From NCBI GenBank assembly GCA_023333565.1, contig JAJKFH010002994.1, positions 1,488,001 to 1,552,000 on the forward strand: DNA of 64,000 bases, given 5' to 3'. The translations under genes and the position numbers were made by a program. Shown piece after piece: positions 27,701 through 42,700 of this stretch. The notes under the pieces are model-generated. The model was not told the origin of the DNA and did not search any database. It worked only from the letters and a program-made list of their open reading frames with translations. The DNA is from Puffinus mauretanicus. Its lineage: Eukaryota > Chordata > Aves > Procellariiformes > Procellariidae. Position 1 is the first letter of the stretch. Every line of letters starts with the position of its first letter.

Positions 27701-30700
27701 TTCATTTTGGTAAGAAAGGCAGGGTTAGCTCCTCTTTCTTTGAATAAGCTGCAGAGAGAGAGAAGGGGGGGGGGTAAAAAGAGGCAAAGAAAAGAAAAAT
27801 AATGTTTTTACTTTAATGGGACAAAGTATGAAATATTTGACAACAAGAACTCAGATTTGTCCCCTTTTCTCCATAAAGAAAGCAGGTACTAAACAATCAA
27901 TTTCTCATTTAATTGTTTACCATCATGGTGAAGAGCTGGTGTCGCCTGGTCTGTCTATCTGGGAAAAAGATTGCTGCTCCACTGAGTAAGGTGTTCTTAA
28001 CTTCCTCTTTTAGCATTTTCATTGGCATGAAGTTACTGTCCCCCATATCCACTACTGCTCATACAGAAAGGAAACAAAATTACAAGTTCAAATTAATACT
28101 CCGCCTAATACGTTAGAGGCATAATTCAATTAAATGTGTTATTTTACACAACTTCAACTCCTTGCAACCCCGTTACACACATAGAAAGTGAGGGGAAACT
28201 TTTTGACTTCTACCAAGAAAGATTTTCTAAGGATATATTTGTTCATTGAGTAAATTAATTCTAGGAACATTAAGACTTGACAACTATCAAAGCTAATGAA
28301 GTTTTCAAGATGTGACAGATTCTATATCTCTAGCTTGCTTTTCAGGAGACTGTTAGGTAATTAAGAAAAAATTACACTTGAATAAAGAGGGTACCATCCT
28401 ACTTCCAGTGAAATCTAATGTGTAATTCCCATTCTCTTCACTGGCTCCAGAATCTTCCCCGTGTTTCTGTAAACCTTACGGGCTCCTTGTAAGATCATTT
28501 ATATTTATACGAAATATCAGAAATAAATGAACCCAGTAAGATTATAGTTAAAGGATCACATTCCCTCCTGGTTCAAGCAGGTGACATGTTCGAAAGAAGT
28601 TTTCTATTGCAGCTGTTTCCAGACCACATGTTGTCAGAAAGTCTATAAAAACATTTCATAGGGTCAAGGAAAATTTCACTGTGATAGACTAATTAGCACA
28701 CACTGACCTGAAGAAGAAACAAAGGAACAGTAGCTGACTTGGCCTCTAGGAATAAATATTTTTTCCCGAAATGTAACTATTGTAACACACTTGTAAGCCA
28801 GAACAGACAAAACAGTTAATATATTCAATGTAAATTACCTTCACACAAATGTTTATAAAGCTCTTCGCAGCTTCTGTGTGACCACATGTTTTGCTCTGAG
28901 AAGTTTCTTGAGGCTTAGCAGTTTTATTGTCTCCAGTAAGTACAGAGAAGCAGCTCTGGAGAAGCTGCAATAGCAGTGTTTGAGCAAAGATGCATTCTTC
29001 CCTTGGGCTGTAAGAAAGCATAAAAGAAACAGAAGCAAAAACTAGAAAAAAAGCTCTTTTGCACCAAATAGGTAATGCTATGAAAGTCACTATCTCAGAT
29101 GGATAAAAAACACTGAGTAGAGAGCACATAGCCAGAAGAAGTATAGCTACCAGCTAAATTAATCTACATCTCAAGCTTCTACATAACATTATAGTTAAAA
29201 ACACATATGGCAGCAGTAGGAAAATGTTATTTATGTAAATGATGTCGTTTGGGAAGAAGAAACTGCTGCAACTAAACTAAGCATATTTTATTTATATATA
29301 CACACACAGATTAGTGCTTCACCACACAGTAAAAAAGTTACTTACTTTTGGTGAAGTTTATTGTAAAAATTCCAGAACAGCTGCAAATCAAGGCCTGTGA
29401 AATCTAAAAATGACTTGTATTTTAATCCACTCTCCTTCTGTTGAACCTTAAAAAGGCAAAGAAAAGGCAGGATTGGAAAATTAACTCTATACAGAACACA
29501 GTTATAAAAACTAAATCCCTGAGCACTGGGCTTAAAGCAGTCTATAAATTTCCTATTTTTCAGCATAAGTTCTTTCACGGCTATTCCAGTGTCTAAATGT
29601 GACAGTTCATGCTGAAACCTTCCCCTTCACAGAGCTATGAATAAGGACTCTCTCTCCTCTTCCCAGATGTCTAGTCCCCCATCCCCGTCCTCCACCACCA
29701 AAAGACTTTACAACCTCTACCTCCTCATCTAATTTGATTGAAAGTAAGTAATAGCCAAAAGGAGACTGCCCATGGTTCAGAATCAAAGTTGAAAAGGCAC
29801 AGATGCATGCACTGCATGAACATGGTTTTGACCCGTATCCTCAGAAGCAGGGTACACCATGCTGACATACATCAGCACAGACCAGCCATCTCTCTTAACT
29901 GTATATGTCTCACCCTAGATATTTATAGAATTATTTCAGATAAAGAGAGGACATGTTTTAATCTATGCAACTTTTCTAGCTACCTCTCTAAGCACTTTTC
30001 CCCATGCTTGCTTCAGAAATAGCGACATTATCTAATAGAGCACCCTTCTGTTGCACGTACTTCACCCGGTGTTGCAAGCTGATGCTGAAAAATGGTGCTT
30101 AACTCTCTCCTAGACCCAAAGTGAGCATATCCTAGTCAACTTCAGTACACATACACAGAATGCTATTTTTCCGAAACCATTTTTTATCTCCACAGCATGG
30201 TTTTAACAGTTACTAGTACCTAGTAGCAAGACTTTTCTTTATCCATTCACAATTACTGTTAGCATAGCCTTATTACTTTTAGCATGGTAAATACACACTT
30301 AAAAAGAACTAAGAAGTAAAAATACCAGGTCCTGTGCCAGCTGCTGGATGAAATGAAGCGTTTTCAGGAGAAGAGTTGTGCCACAAACTGTATCGTCATC
30401 TGTTTTCCTGCACTGCAAGCAGTTCATGCTCCTATTAGGCTCATCTCGCATAGGCCGAAGATAGCCAAGAACATTCAGGCCTTGAACTCCGAGCCGTTCT
30501 GCTGTGTCTTGTCTTGTGCACAAGAACTTTATCATCAAGTACTAGAAGGATATAAACAGAGCACAAGATTTGGTTTTAAAAGTTAGTACAAATCTGGCTT
30601 TTAAAAGACATGAGTGCACATATGTGAGCAGACTGCAGGTGGGGTGGGGGGGCAAGCCTTATTCCCTGTCAATCACCCCCAAACTCAGTTTAAAATACTG

Positions 30701-33700
30701 AGCCTGAGATTCAGGCTAAGCTTGAACTCTCCCCGCGTCCAAAAAAGTCACAGTGATGGTCTTGTGACCTCCATAAGCATCTGCAAAGTTAGTTAATTCA
30801 TTATCAGTTCCATTCATTCTGCATACTCTGTCCTTGCCTCTGGAGTTACAGCATTTTGCAGGATAAAAAAGTTATTAGCTGCACTTAAAAGCAAGCAAAG
30901 GATCAATATGTGATATTTAAAACATACTTTTATGCGATCTGTCCACAGTGAGGTACAAAACGGAAAGCTGAAGTGAACAGCAAGTTCCGCCATCCAAATG
31001 TACTTAGTAACTCTGCACGCTCCTAAGTCTCAGGGACTAAGGGTTATACAGACAACAGCAGAATGTCTTAGCAAGCAGTGATGGTTTTAGAAAAATTGCC
31101 AGTTGATTTATAACTGTGCCACCACTTCTGCTAATTTCCACAGTACAAAAAAGGATTGGGGAACTACACAACAGCTGACTCCAAGAAACAAGATAAATGC
31201 AGGATCTGAAAAGCAAAGTTTCCTACTTAAGCACTGCAAATCAAAACCCATATTCTGCCACTCTTGATACAGGAAAGTCCCACATTCCTCAAGGAAATCA
31301 ACCTAACTGATGGAACTGCTTAGTAATTGTTTGTCCCTTAAAACAAGGGTTGAAGAACCTGGTTCTGAAAGAATAAATGCTATAACTATGCAGTAGTTAA
31401 TTTGTCTAGATATTAGAATAAAGCAACAATCATATCATCTTTTTTAGAATTATTTCCTCATGATAAAACCAGTAGTCTGCGCATTATCACGTAATTTTGC
31501 ATTAAATTTGATCCTGAAGTTCAATTTAACTACAGCTATATACGTGTACATACAGAGAAAAAGAATAAAACACAGGGGACAAAAGTTGAATCATTCGTTT
31601 AACTAGAAGCCCATTGATTTTTACCTCTACCCAGAAGAGTTCTCCTTGCACAAAGAAGAGTTATGTTTATTTCAGTTGGCATTACAAGAAAGCACAGAGA
31701 TTAGCCTCTGCTCACTGTGACCAGGCCAATGGATTTTCATGGTTTCTTACTTGGGAAATTCTGCATTGCTGCATTTTGACATCAACTTCATCCCATTCTT
31801 CTTCCACTTCAAACCAGCCAATAGGATCATCATCCCCCAAATCATCACACGAACAACTGCTTCTATGTATAAAAGAACGTAACAAACTTTGTAAAGAAAA
31901 AGTTCAAAGGAACTGCAAAGCTGTTGATATTCTACCAAAATATTTTTAGCATGTTATGGCTATAAAGATGAGAAAAGAAACAACAGAAACTTTCACATAG
32001 CCAAACTCTATCACATGCAAGGTAAGAAAATTAAGGCAATCTTTTTAGTCATAGTCCCTAACCTCCCCTCACTCCTAAGCAACAGCTCTGAGAAAGTAAT
32101 TTAATAAAAGCTAATTAACATATGATCTTCCTATAAATCGTTTCTGTTATCAGTGAGCTGCATCTCAAGCAGAACGTTTGTTTTGTTATAACCCTTTTTA
32201 AACAGGTGTTTAAATGAAGAGGTTGAGAACAACAGCTATATACATACTGCCTCAAACACATCAAATTGAGGCTCATTAAAATCAAACAAGTAACAATTAA
32301 AGGATGCATCATTTTTAAGTCATTTGGAACAATTCTCAGTAGTGGCATTGCAAAAAGATCTAATATAACATTTATTTTCCATGTATTCATTATAAAAAGT
32401 CCACCTATACCTGTTTTTTAAAAATTGTTTGAATTCCCGCAGCTTCCATTTGTCATAGCTTTCAAATCTTTTGAAGTGCTCCTCTGCGTGGAACTTTTCC
32501 GAAACACTATTGTAAGCAAACACCAGCCCACACTGGGCACCGATGGCACCTCTCCGGACCTAAAAGAACAAATCCAGAGCAATGTATTAAGAAGTTGACA
32601 ATAAAAGAAGGTGTTGGTTTCACAGAAAAAAAAAAGTTATGGAAAGCAACTAAATACTGACAATACTGACCTCTGGAACCGCACAGAAAAATGAAACACA
32701 TTTAGAGAAGTGTTATGAAAACTTTTGTAGCCCACTGAACCAGGATCATGTACCTGGTTAATATTTGCTACATTTATCACCCTGCTAGCACCATAACATT
32801 AACTAGAGTTCCACATATTAATTCTCATTCTAATTTTGTATACTTTTTTATTTAAAAAACAAAACAAAACAAAACTAAAATTATGTATCCCAGTACCACT
32901 ACACTGCAGAACAGCTTAGTTGCCTCTCCAGCTCCAGTTAGAATTTACTTGCCAGAAGTCCATCCATGTTTAATTCTCTTTGACATTGAAATCCAGGAAT
33001 TAAACTACTGCTTTGCCTTAGATAAATAAATAAATTCAGCTGCAGAAATCTCACTGAAGTTTTGTCCTGCTCGTGAGATTTAATCACAAGATCTTGCTTT
33101 TAAACCAGATAAAAATCACACTAAATGTTCAAATTACACTGGTGTCTAAAAAGAATTTGGAAGACCTACATTTAATCTGAACTCACACACTATGTATATT
33201 GAAGCCTGCTATTCAGAGTCGAAAAATTATTTTAAATGTAAGATATAAGATCTTACATATAAATCCATACCCTTTAGAGAGAAACCATACACCTAAGAGT
33301 CACTGGCTTGAGTATATTACAAGATATAGACAAAAGCAATATAAAATAAATGTCTTTACTACATGCTTGTGGCACCCTGCAACAATTTAAGACCTCCCTT
33401 TCCTTAAGTTCCCTGTGACTTACATCGAAGTAAAACCCTAAAATAACACTATTTCATGAAGAATTTAAAATTTCAGTTCATACAAAAAAAATTCTAATTC
33501 AACTCTACCACTAGGGAAAAAAGCAAGCCTTCTACTTCAAAAGCATACAGGAACTACATACCTTTATTCTAATTTGTGTCACTTGAAATGAAGATTCAGT
33601 TCCAGTAGAAAGAATGATACTTGCTCTCGTTTTCCCAGTTTCGGTAAGAAAACCTAAAGCAGCAGTGAGAATAGAATGAAGTTGGAAGGACTGCTAGTGC

Positions 33701-36700
33701 AAGCTGTTTGAAAGAGAGGACTAAGATTGTGGGCTAAAGGGGAGAAAACAAAACCACAACACTTTTCTAGTGAAAAGCTCATTAGTAAATGTTTCCAAAT
33801 AAAAGAGTAAGAGACAACCAAAAAGACTGTATTATGTTAGTATACGCTCCCACAAGAGTATACACAGATCTCTCCAGCCAGTGTCTCCCTTGGGACTGCA
33901 TTATCTGCAGCAGTTCCAAGAGTGTTTCCCCATTAAAGGTTATTAGGAACTCCCAAATATTACTTTGGCTTGTGGCTCTAATCACTGATATAACTCACTG
34001 TTCCCCAACTGTGATCCATAAAACAACAAAAGACAATCCACAAAATAACTAAAAAATAAACTGAAGCAATACACACGAGCAAACAGAGGGGTAAAATAAG
34101 CATTTCGAATGTGCCTGATTTTCTGTCACAATACTTTTATTTACCAGTAGTGCTGCACAAGACAATACACAATTTTTTTTTAGAAATGATTAGGTGGCAT
34201 TTCACTTAAAAAGGAGGTCAAGAAACACAAACCTCTTTGTTTAGCTTGTATCCAGTACATAAAAACATTGCATTAAGAAAGACAGGCTTTAAAGGAGAAT
34301 TAATAGTAAAATGCAGTCAGTGAAAATTTCAATTATTTCTACTATATCTCTCCATCAATATTTGGGAACCTAGCAGTGAATGATTCATGACTTCAATCCA
34401 CAAAATGTGCTCTAGTATAATTTTCTTTGTGACAGCTCATTGCTGACTTCCACGTAGAACATCAGTAATTCTCCCCAAAATCCAATCTTTTTTTGTTGGT
34501 TGTTTTGTTTTAATAATAAACTGGCTCCTGAGAAATCCACCTTGTTGTAAAATAGAATTTACATATTGTTTTGGTTTGGTTTTTTGGTTTAGGTTTTTGG
34601 GTTTTGTTGTTGTTGTTGTTTTGCTTTGGTTTTGTTTTTGGGTTTGTTTTTTTTTTTTTAAATTACAGATCTTCCATATCATAAAACTGTTGAGTAGCAC
34701 CAAATATATATAAATATATATGGAACAGCACCACAGCCTTGTTAACAGCCTTTGTGTCTGGTTGAGTATTCTGGATTTTAAGTCCCGGCTCTTACCATCC
34801 CCAGTCCATGGCTCTACAAGGAGGTTTTCAGGCCCTGATTTATCTTCTTTTCCCTTTACATCACATGCTTGCAGAGTTAGTCGTAAGGGTTTTCCTAAGT
34901 AGAAAATCAACAGGTTTATCAAATTCATTAAAAAAAAAATGGAAGATGTCCTTTCTGAAGTTCTTCATACAGAAAACAAATGGAAAAAATTACAATACTA
35001 TGAGATTTTTACCATTGTCAGACAAAAAAAAAGGGGAAAGAAACTGGAGTATAAGAGATACAAAGCTCACGTTTTAGATACAGACAGAAGGACAATGAAA
35101 ATCATGACAACTAATGTTCCTTAAACTGTTTGCATGCTTTGGAATTCACAATACATGAAATACCACTCTTGTCTTACAAAAAGCAGCAGCTACTCTGGGA
35201 AAAATGAAGCAATTTTCAAAACTTTTGAAAGTAAATACTGATATCATAATTATAAAATAATTAATGTGTTCTTTGGCACAAGCCAAGAAGTCCTGACAAA
35301 ACATACTAAAAGGCAAACAAAGGGAAAAATTCTTCATGAGAGACTAATGATAATCTCAGAAGTTGACACCTGAGAAAATACAGATTTATCAAACACGTAC
35401 AGTCCATACAGCAAAATCTTACCACCTTATGCCGGATCACACACAGCTCTACACTTACGATATACTCGGATTAATTTGTAAAAGTGAAAATAAAAGAACT
35501 GTAAATAGATGCTCATGACATTACATTTAAAACACATCTTAAATTTGTGCACACGTCTGCAAGACAGACCACTTACTGAGGCTAAACATACAAAAAACAT
35601 GTTATTGGAAGAATAAAAATACTTTATGTCATTTGCCTTTTATACAAGACAAACACCATCACCATCTTGATACAGCAGCCCCTATCTACAAAGTTCATGT
35701 TTTCTCCCTCAAGATGATGCCACCTGGTTCAATTCTTAGATCACAGGAAGCTGATCTAACCACCAACTTCTAGGGCAGTTCTTGGTAACAGTTGTTAATT
35801 TAGAAGCCTTAAGTAGGTACAGTAAAGGATCCAACAATTATTCATTTACCATATTTATACAGCAGGTTCTGTCTGACTGTTGCCATGGAAGCGATAAGGG
35901 ATGAAGCCTTGTACGGAGTGTCCAGATGATCAGTGATCGTACAAAGGGAACTTATCACTTTAGCGACACTCCCTCTGGCTAAGGCAAAGGCCAAGAGTGT
36001 AAGTTCAACCTCTGGAGTAGTACAACAACTGGGGAGGGAAAAAAACAACAGTAGGAAAAGAAAACTCAGGACACTTTTTAAATAAAGACAAATAATGCTA
36101 CATGGAAAAAATCTAAGGTGCCTGTTTCTTAATGTCTTTGAATTTTTCAAGATACTAAAAAAAGAGCAGGTGAGTAAAAATGTGATAAATTTGCTATACA
36201 AATTCTTCTAAACCATTTTCCACTGCATGAAAATACATCAGCACAAACTCACCTTGTTATTCTTATAAGGAAGCTATCTACTTCTTCCAAAACATTTGGA
36301 GATAAGAAGCTTGAAAAATCTGTAGAGCCCGGTGTTAGGGATAGAGGTGGCATGTGTTGCAGCGCTTTCCTAGTAAAAAGGACAGAACATAACATCAGAA
36401 AAACAGACAGAATTGGAGAAAACAGCCTTCTAAAATGAATTAGACATTTGAATCTTCATGCTTTTTGCGAGCAGGTCTCTACAAATAGCCTCTGAATGCA
36501 GAAAATCTATTTACACAGAGAATGTCTTCAAAAGGTGAAAACAGTATTGCATTCTAGGCAGGGAAAGTTCAATGACTGCTAGGTAATCTTGAGTCTAGTC
36601 TCATAATCTCAGATTTAATGAGACAAATAACTCAAGAGGTTTTGAATTAAATCTGTGTCAGCATTAGAAATAGCTTAGGGTCCAAGTACTACTTCATTTT

Positions 36701-39700
36701 AAATAGTTCTAGAATTGAGCAAGAGCCTGTTAATAAAGGGAAAATTGCTTTTAAATTCTTTCAGAACAATTACAGAAACTAAGAGAGAAACTTGTTAGCT
36801 CAGATCAGAATTTTTGTTTGATTTCCGAAGATAATGTAATAACCCCTGAAAATAGGGATTCTTAAGCGGTTTCATCAATCCAATATTAAAGTTTGGGTTT
36901 TTTGCTTTAGAATTGCAAACACTGAATTTGTAATTCCTGAAAGCATATTTTTAGTCAAGATTCCTCCATTTTAACTTTTTTAGGCTTTATTAGCTCAGTA
37001 TTCATGTTATATTTCTAAAAAATATCTAAACTGTAGCAAAACTGAAGGCCCTCAGTTTTAGTGAAGCTTGCAACTATGCACCTTCCTCAGACATAAGCAT
37101 GTGTAAAGTTATCTAAACTAAAGAGGATTCATAGATGACACAAATTAAAAGATAGGCTTAATGGACTTTAGCCTACAGTATTCATTAACCTAATGACAGC
37201 AGTGCTCTTACGCGTAGTGGCATCACGCTAACTAAGCTCTATAAAAGTTGATGTGGGTGTGTAGCGATTTTATTAGGATTCCAATCCTTCAAGTCATCAA
37301 GAAGTGCTTGGCAGTTAAACAAGGAAATGTTACACAGAAAACAGCCCATGGCCACAAGCAAACATCTGCACAGAGATACTGCATATACCCAACTATACCT
37401 CCCTGTAATGCGTGGCAAGGCATTACACAAGCACAAATTTGCTGAAAATTAAGCTAAATTAAGCTCCAGTCATAAGTGGAAGGTGTCCAATATTTATAAT
37501 CAATAAAATTAACAATGAAAATTGATTAATTGTAGGCTTCTCGAAATTATTACAAGTCAAAGGATAGATAAAAAACCCGTATTTTTCAGTGTCTGTTCAG
37601 TCATGGCTTAACAACTAGGTTAGATACAACAGCTAGGAGAATTACACTTGTTCTAGTGTGTGCAAATGGATAAAAGAGAAATATCAAACTTTAAACAGTG
37701 TGATAGCTAAAAAGATGTTTTAAAACCTTAATGGACAGAGTGGAAACCAGTTACACAAGGTAGATTAGTTTACTAAAGCTGGAAGTATTTAAAAAAAAAA
37801 ATTAAAAAAACCCCACACACCATGGAAGTTTGGTACTTACTGAGTATTTTGTAAAATAGTGTGAACGAATGCTGGATTTGTTTCCATGGAAGCTGTTACC
37901 AGAGAGGTCAGGAGAGACCAGTACCAGATAGCCGAAGCATCGCACACAGAGACGCCCACCTTCTTAACTCTTTGATAACCGACAGCCCTGAGTCCATGGA
38001 TTCTAGTGTCACATCCATCACTAAGGCAACGCTTGATGTTTATCTGTACATCTGTCAAAACACAAAATAGAATTTTTTCCCATTTCTTCTGCTGGATTAG
38101 ATCTAGAAGAATTCAGATATTCAAAACAACAATTACTGCAAAACCTCTTAGAAAAATAGCAGCAGATATGTAACAGTACTCCCACATACAGACAACTATA
38201 CACATGTGTTTCTTCACCATGCACCCTACGATTTGGAAAATTTAGCCTTTGAATGGCCTATGTAATGCATTACATATTGTACAGCTAGAAATCAGGAAAA
38301 AAAGCAGTAAAAGACCCTCAAATAGATTACACATTATTTCACTAGTACCTTTTTACCTACGTACATAGGAAGTATCTTGGGAGTGGTAGTGGAGAAGATA
38401 AGGAAAAAGCAAATTTTTGAGTTACATAACAATTTTCACATAAGTTCTTGACCATTTTGCATAGCTGACATTGTCCTAGTTACTTTTGAGGAACATCATC
38501 CTTGTTGCCCGCTTCTGTGGCAGTGAAAGCTCAGCTTAATGAAGAGCACCTATTTGAACTGAAGGGACAAAATTTCTGAAGCTGCAGAAACCATCTTAGG
38601 AAGGAGCAGCTTTCCTCTGACTGATTCCAACACAGCACCCACAGATCTACCAGACTTAAAAATAGCATTACTTAAAAATCTTTACCACAAAACCTGCTTT
38701 ACAAAAATCATCTGACCAGCTTCAGAGTTTTGCTACCAGAAAAAAAAAAATAGCTGCTTAGAAGCAGATTTTTTGCTAGATACTATTACCCAACATATGC
38801 TTTCACTCTGCAAGCAAAGATATTTTAAAATTGCCCAGTGCCTTCAAATTGAGAGGCTAAAACTGCATCTTTAGTCATTCTAGCTCTTCAACCCTTAGCC
38901 CAAGTTAGGCAGATGCCACGAAAAAGACTCAGAAGACTCTCTTATAGGCTAGAAATTAAACTACAACTAAAACAATTTCTCTGACCCGAGGACGACATCA
39001 AAAGTTTCTGCTCTAATGACTGACATTTCAACACATCATTCTATGATCTACCCAAACTTTCACCTTCAAAAAAACAGCAAAACAATACACCAATGGTATC
39101 TTTATTGACTCACACATCTGACTAATGTTAGCGTTTTCCAACAGTGTTACGTAGCCAGTGATATTGCTTGGAATGTGAACATCTCGGACCTCCTGAAGAC
39201 TGCTGGCATTCCTCCCCACTGCCACTGTAACTTGCTGTGGCATGTAACTCTGGTCATTAGCTGCCACCGCAATGGACAGATGTCTCAAAACCACATCTGG
39301 TTTCATCTTTAAACTGCAAAGCAAAGAAGATAAAATAGTTCTTGCAAAGAGAAGGTAAGTCAAGCACTTCACTTTTAGCTAAGCTGCACTCAGTTTCCAC
39401 TTCTACAACACAAATAAATCCACTAGAAATTACCTAATGCTTCACAGGCGTTACCAACCCCATATCATGGTGGACGAGTTAGAACTTACTAACTGACTTA
39501 AAAGACAGTCACCTCTGATAGTGAGAATGTAGAATTTTCTATTGTTCAGCTTTTCAACTGAGAATTCATTCCTCAGGAATATAAATGTACTGTCAATAAT
39601 GACCAAAATGAGATTTTTTTAAAAAAAGTATACATTCTATACATACTACCAAAAAACCACTACACGTTTCTGTTTCACGGAGCAGTAACTTTCTAGACAG

Positions 39701-42700
39701 TGGCAAAGTGCTTCTATTTGAATACTAACCACTGCATCTATAACGCAGTTTGGAAAGCTTAGCTACAAAACAAGGGTCAGCATGGAAGATGCATGCATTT
39801 TACAGGTGAACCCCTTCCCTTGGTGATGAGGCTTTTAAACTTCCTGCAGCGATTAATGACTTCTGTTTTCAACTATATTCATCTGTCACTCACTAATTCC
39901 ACAATTACTAATTAATTCACTAATTACACCCCACTGGCTGTAAAACCTAAAGACTAACTACCCCAAAATTTAGTTGTATATTGCTGTGTCGCTCACCGTA
40001 TCCAATGTGAGCGAGCACTCCCGTCCGACTGCCAGAAGGATGTCGTTTCTCCATTTGTCATCTTGTCAATATCGGCGGAATTGGATGAGGTTTCTATGTG
40101 AGTATAGCACTTTGTGACAGACTTCAGTTTGTCCGACTCCTGATTACCATTCAAGTCACTGGGGTATTCTGCAAAGAAAAGAAATCACTCATAACATTCT
40201 TCTTTTGCTTGTTTTTGAGAATTGTTACACCTTTATAATAATTATCTCATATAAATTAACTTGTTGGCGCAGAACACAGCTCCTGAAGAAGTGTTTCTGA
40301 CAGAACCTAGAAGACAGCAAAGTTTCATTTCAGAGGAAATCACAATGATCTCAATCTACCACTTGCAGTACGGAAACACCTACTTTGCCTGGAGTTCAAT
40401 AGCCTTTATCTCCTTTCATTACTGGCCTCATCAGTGCTTTATTATTATTATGTCAAAATACAAACAGATGAGAGGAAAAAGTAAAATACGATGGAGAAAA
40501 CCTCAATTCAGCTATTCTAGCAAAGGGACAAAGCAGACTGTTTCCCCAAGTAACTTGATCTGTTTCAACAGAAGTGCGGAGATCTGAAAATACCATTCAA
40601 GCTGTGAAGAAAAGGAGCCCTCCCCTCTAGGGAAACAACCAGGACAGTTCAATATTGTATTACTGAAATACAATAAAAGATTCGCTACCTCCATCCCAAA
40701 ACAATAGATTATTTTTTTAATACTGAACAGTCAACTTCAGAAAACATTCACCTTCACATGGAAACTAAGTTTCCAGCAACTAGTAGAGATATTTGACTGA
40801 ATAGAGAATATTGCAAATTAGTAATTATCATTCTGAAACAGGTCAAGAGAAAGATGAAAAACATCCCAGTGTGTTACTCAGATGGCTAGGCAGTTAGGAA
40901 ATCAATTTATGTGCTTCAAAAAACCAACAAAAAACCCACAGAAGCATGCAGATCAACTTCATAAAAAGTCATGCCTGTTAAAGATTAAACAGTAAAGAAA
41001 GCTTTTTATTTTATCTGTAATCTCTTCTTCAAGCTATGGTTACACTACCATCCTGAAAAAAAAGAAAGATATTACATACCTCTCTCTTTTAGGAGAAGTC
41101 GATCTAAAGAATCCTTCAATACAGAAGACCGCATAGTACAGATATTGTTGAAGTACTCCAACACTGGGTAAGGGATGGCAGTACTAGAAATCCGATTGCG
41201 ATGCAAGAATCTCAGTATCATTGAAGCATGAAGACCAAGACGCTCTTTTGATTCGGAAAATATATCAATAAAACCTAGAAAGAGACATTATTTCTATCTA
41301 CAACATCTGACTTGAGCAAGTCATCATTTTCCCCCTCTACATCTTATCACTAGGTAAATCCAAATTAAGCATGGGAGCCAATATTGGAACTACATTCCAC
41401 CATATGAAGTAGCTCAAGTTTCCAACCCTCACAGGACTGTGAGAGGTGCAGACAAGTATTTTTGCCAGTTACTTGAAATGCCTGAAGGGGTTCAAAAAAA
41501 ATCACCAAAAATCTTAGTTCTTATGCTTATTTTTCTGTCCCAAAAGTTCCAGACCCTCACCTTGAATATCTAGGTGAAACATGCTGCTTGGCTAACGAGC
41601 TGATGTACTCACATCACTCACCTTAAGCTACGCTAAGCATCTCACTTTGGCATTGTGGATTATTCCCAAAGCAGTGCCTAATGCTTTCCACCAACTTCGT
41701 AAGAAATTCCAGCTCCTGAGCAGTGGTACTCTGAATCACAGTGCATTTACATGCATAAAATACTACCCCATAAGTACTCTCCCCTGACTTATCTATTAGC
41801 CACTTCTAACACTTCTCGTCTGATCCTCTAAGGCAAATCCCCTTTAGCCACTTATCTTCAAAAGCTTGGAAGGAAAGCCAGTAACCGATACTTATCCCAG
41901 AAATCAAGTTCTGGAAACTGACACTTTCCAAACTATACGCTATAAAACATGAATTATGTTTTAGCAGGAGTTCAAATGCTAGATAACAATATAATAACAA
42001 GAAACTATACAACTTATCAGCTGAAACAGACTCAATGGAGGATTTATTCCTCCAGCTAGTAAGTACAAGACTGCATTAGTTAGGCACTTACCAAAATTTT
42101 GCAAGGAATTGTTTTCTGTCTGTGAGATAAACCAAACAAGGATAAGAAGCTTCCCAGTCACACAGAGAAGAAAATATTGGTTATTTATGGAAGTAAGTCA
42201 GCTGGATGTAATTACGGGAAATTTTTAATTTAGAGCAACTTCACTTGTTTGATACTAGTTCACTTGTTCTCACTAGAGAAGTGAGAACGATGTGGACTGT
42301 GGTTTTGAGAAGATTAGGACAAACAACACTATTAAAGTCATTTATTGAACAGCACTCCTTATATAGGGCAGGACTTGGGAAACCGTTCGTTTTGTCACTC
42401 TGTTCTCATACCTGGAACTAGTGAACAAGCTTGCAGTTGCCTGATTACATGGCTAAGCTCCCCTTGAAGATTAGCTCCACTGGAATTCTTGAGAGCCTCC
42501 AGCATATTCTCCACATCTACGGTGCCATCTCCTTCAGCATCAAATTGTGCAAAGGCCTGAAGAGGAACAAAAAAAGAAAATTTATTTCAGCATATTTACT
42601 TCAAGCAGGTATTTCGCAGAAACTGTAGCAGTAACCGTTATAACACCATTAAATAAAAATCAAAAGAACTCGTTTTCTGTAGTATTGAATTTATGACAAC

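Larger units (their letters stand above)
1..42411 (-). other. ZZEF1: Remaining ZZEF1 introns without recognised content
   Basis: All other introns above 300 bases (for example 36370-37840, 38052-39113, 41275-42411, 32560-33561, 30542-31750, 19236-20799, 17933-19155, 14648-15931, 10095-11100 and 6713-7751, plus 1-650 at the edge) are AT-rich intron sequence. Apart from the repeats listed separately I see no gene, RNA or transposon in them. Confidence 0.7.

Noticed and set aside
28839..29007. A hidden short intron inside ZZEF1 exon 15 to explain the frame change
   Set aside because: The only phase-compatible candidate would be about 50 nt with a poor acceptor, and it would discard the well-matched EAAK. 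A one-base deletion explains the data better.
34437..34928. 163-codon minus-strand ORF
   Set aside because: It consists of ZZEF1 exon 9 plus flanking intron, including a low-complexity Lys/Gln/Thr run encoded by the G/T tract.
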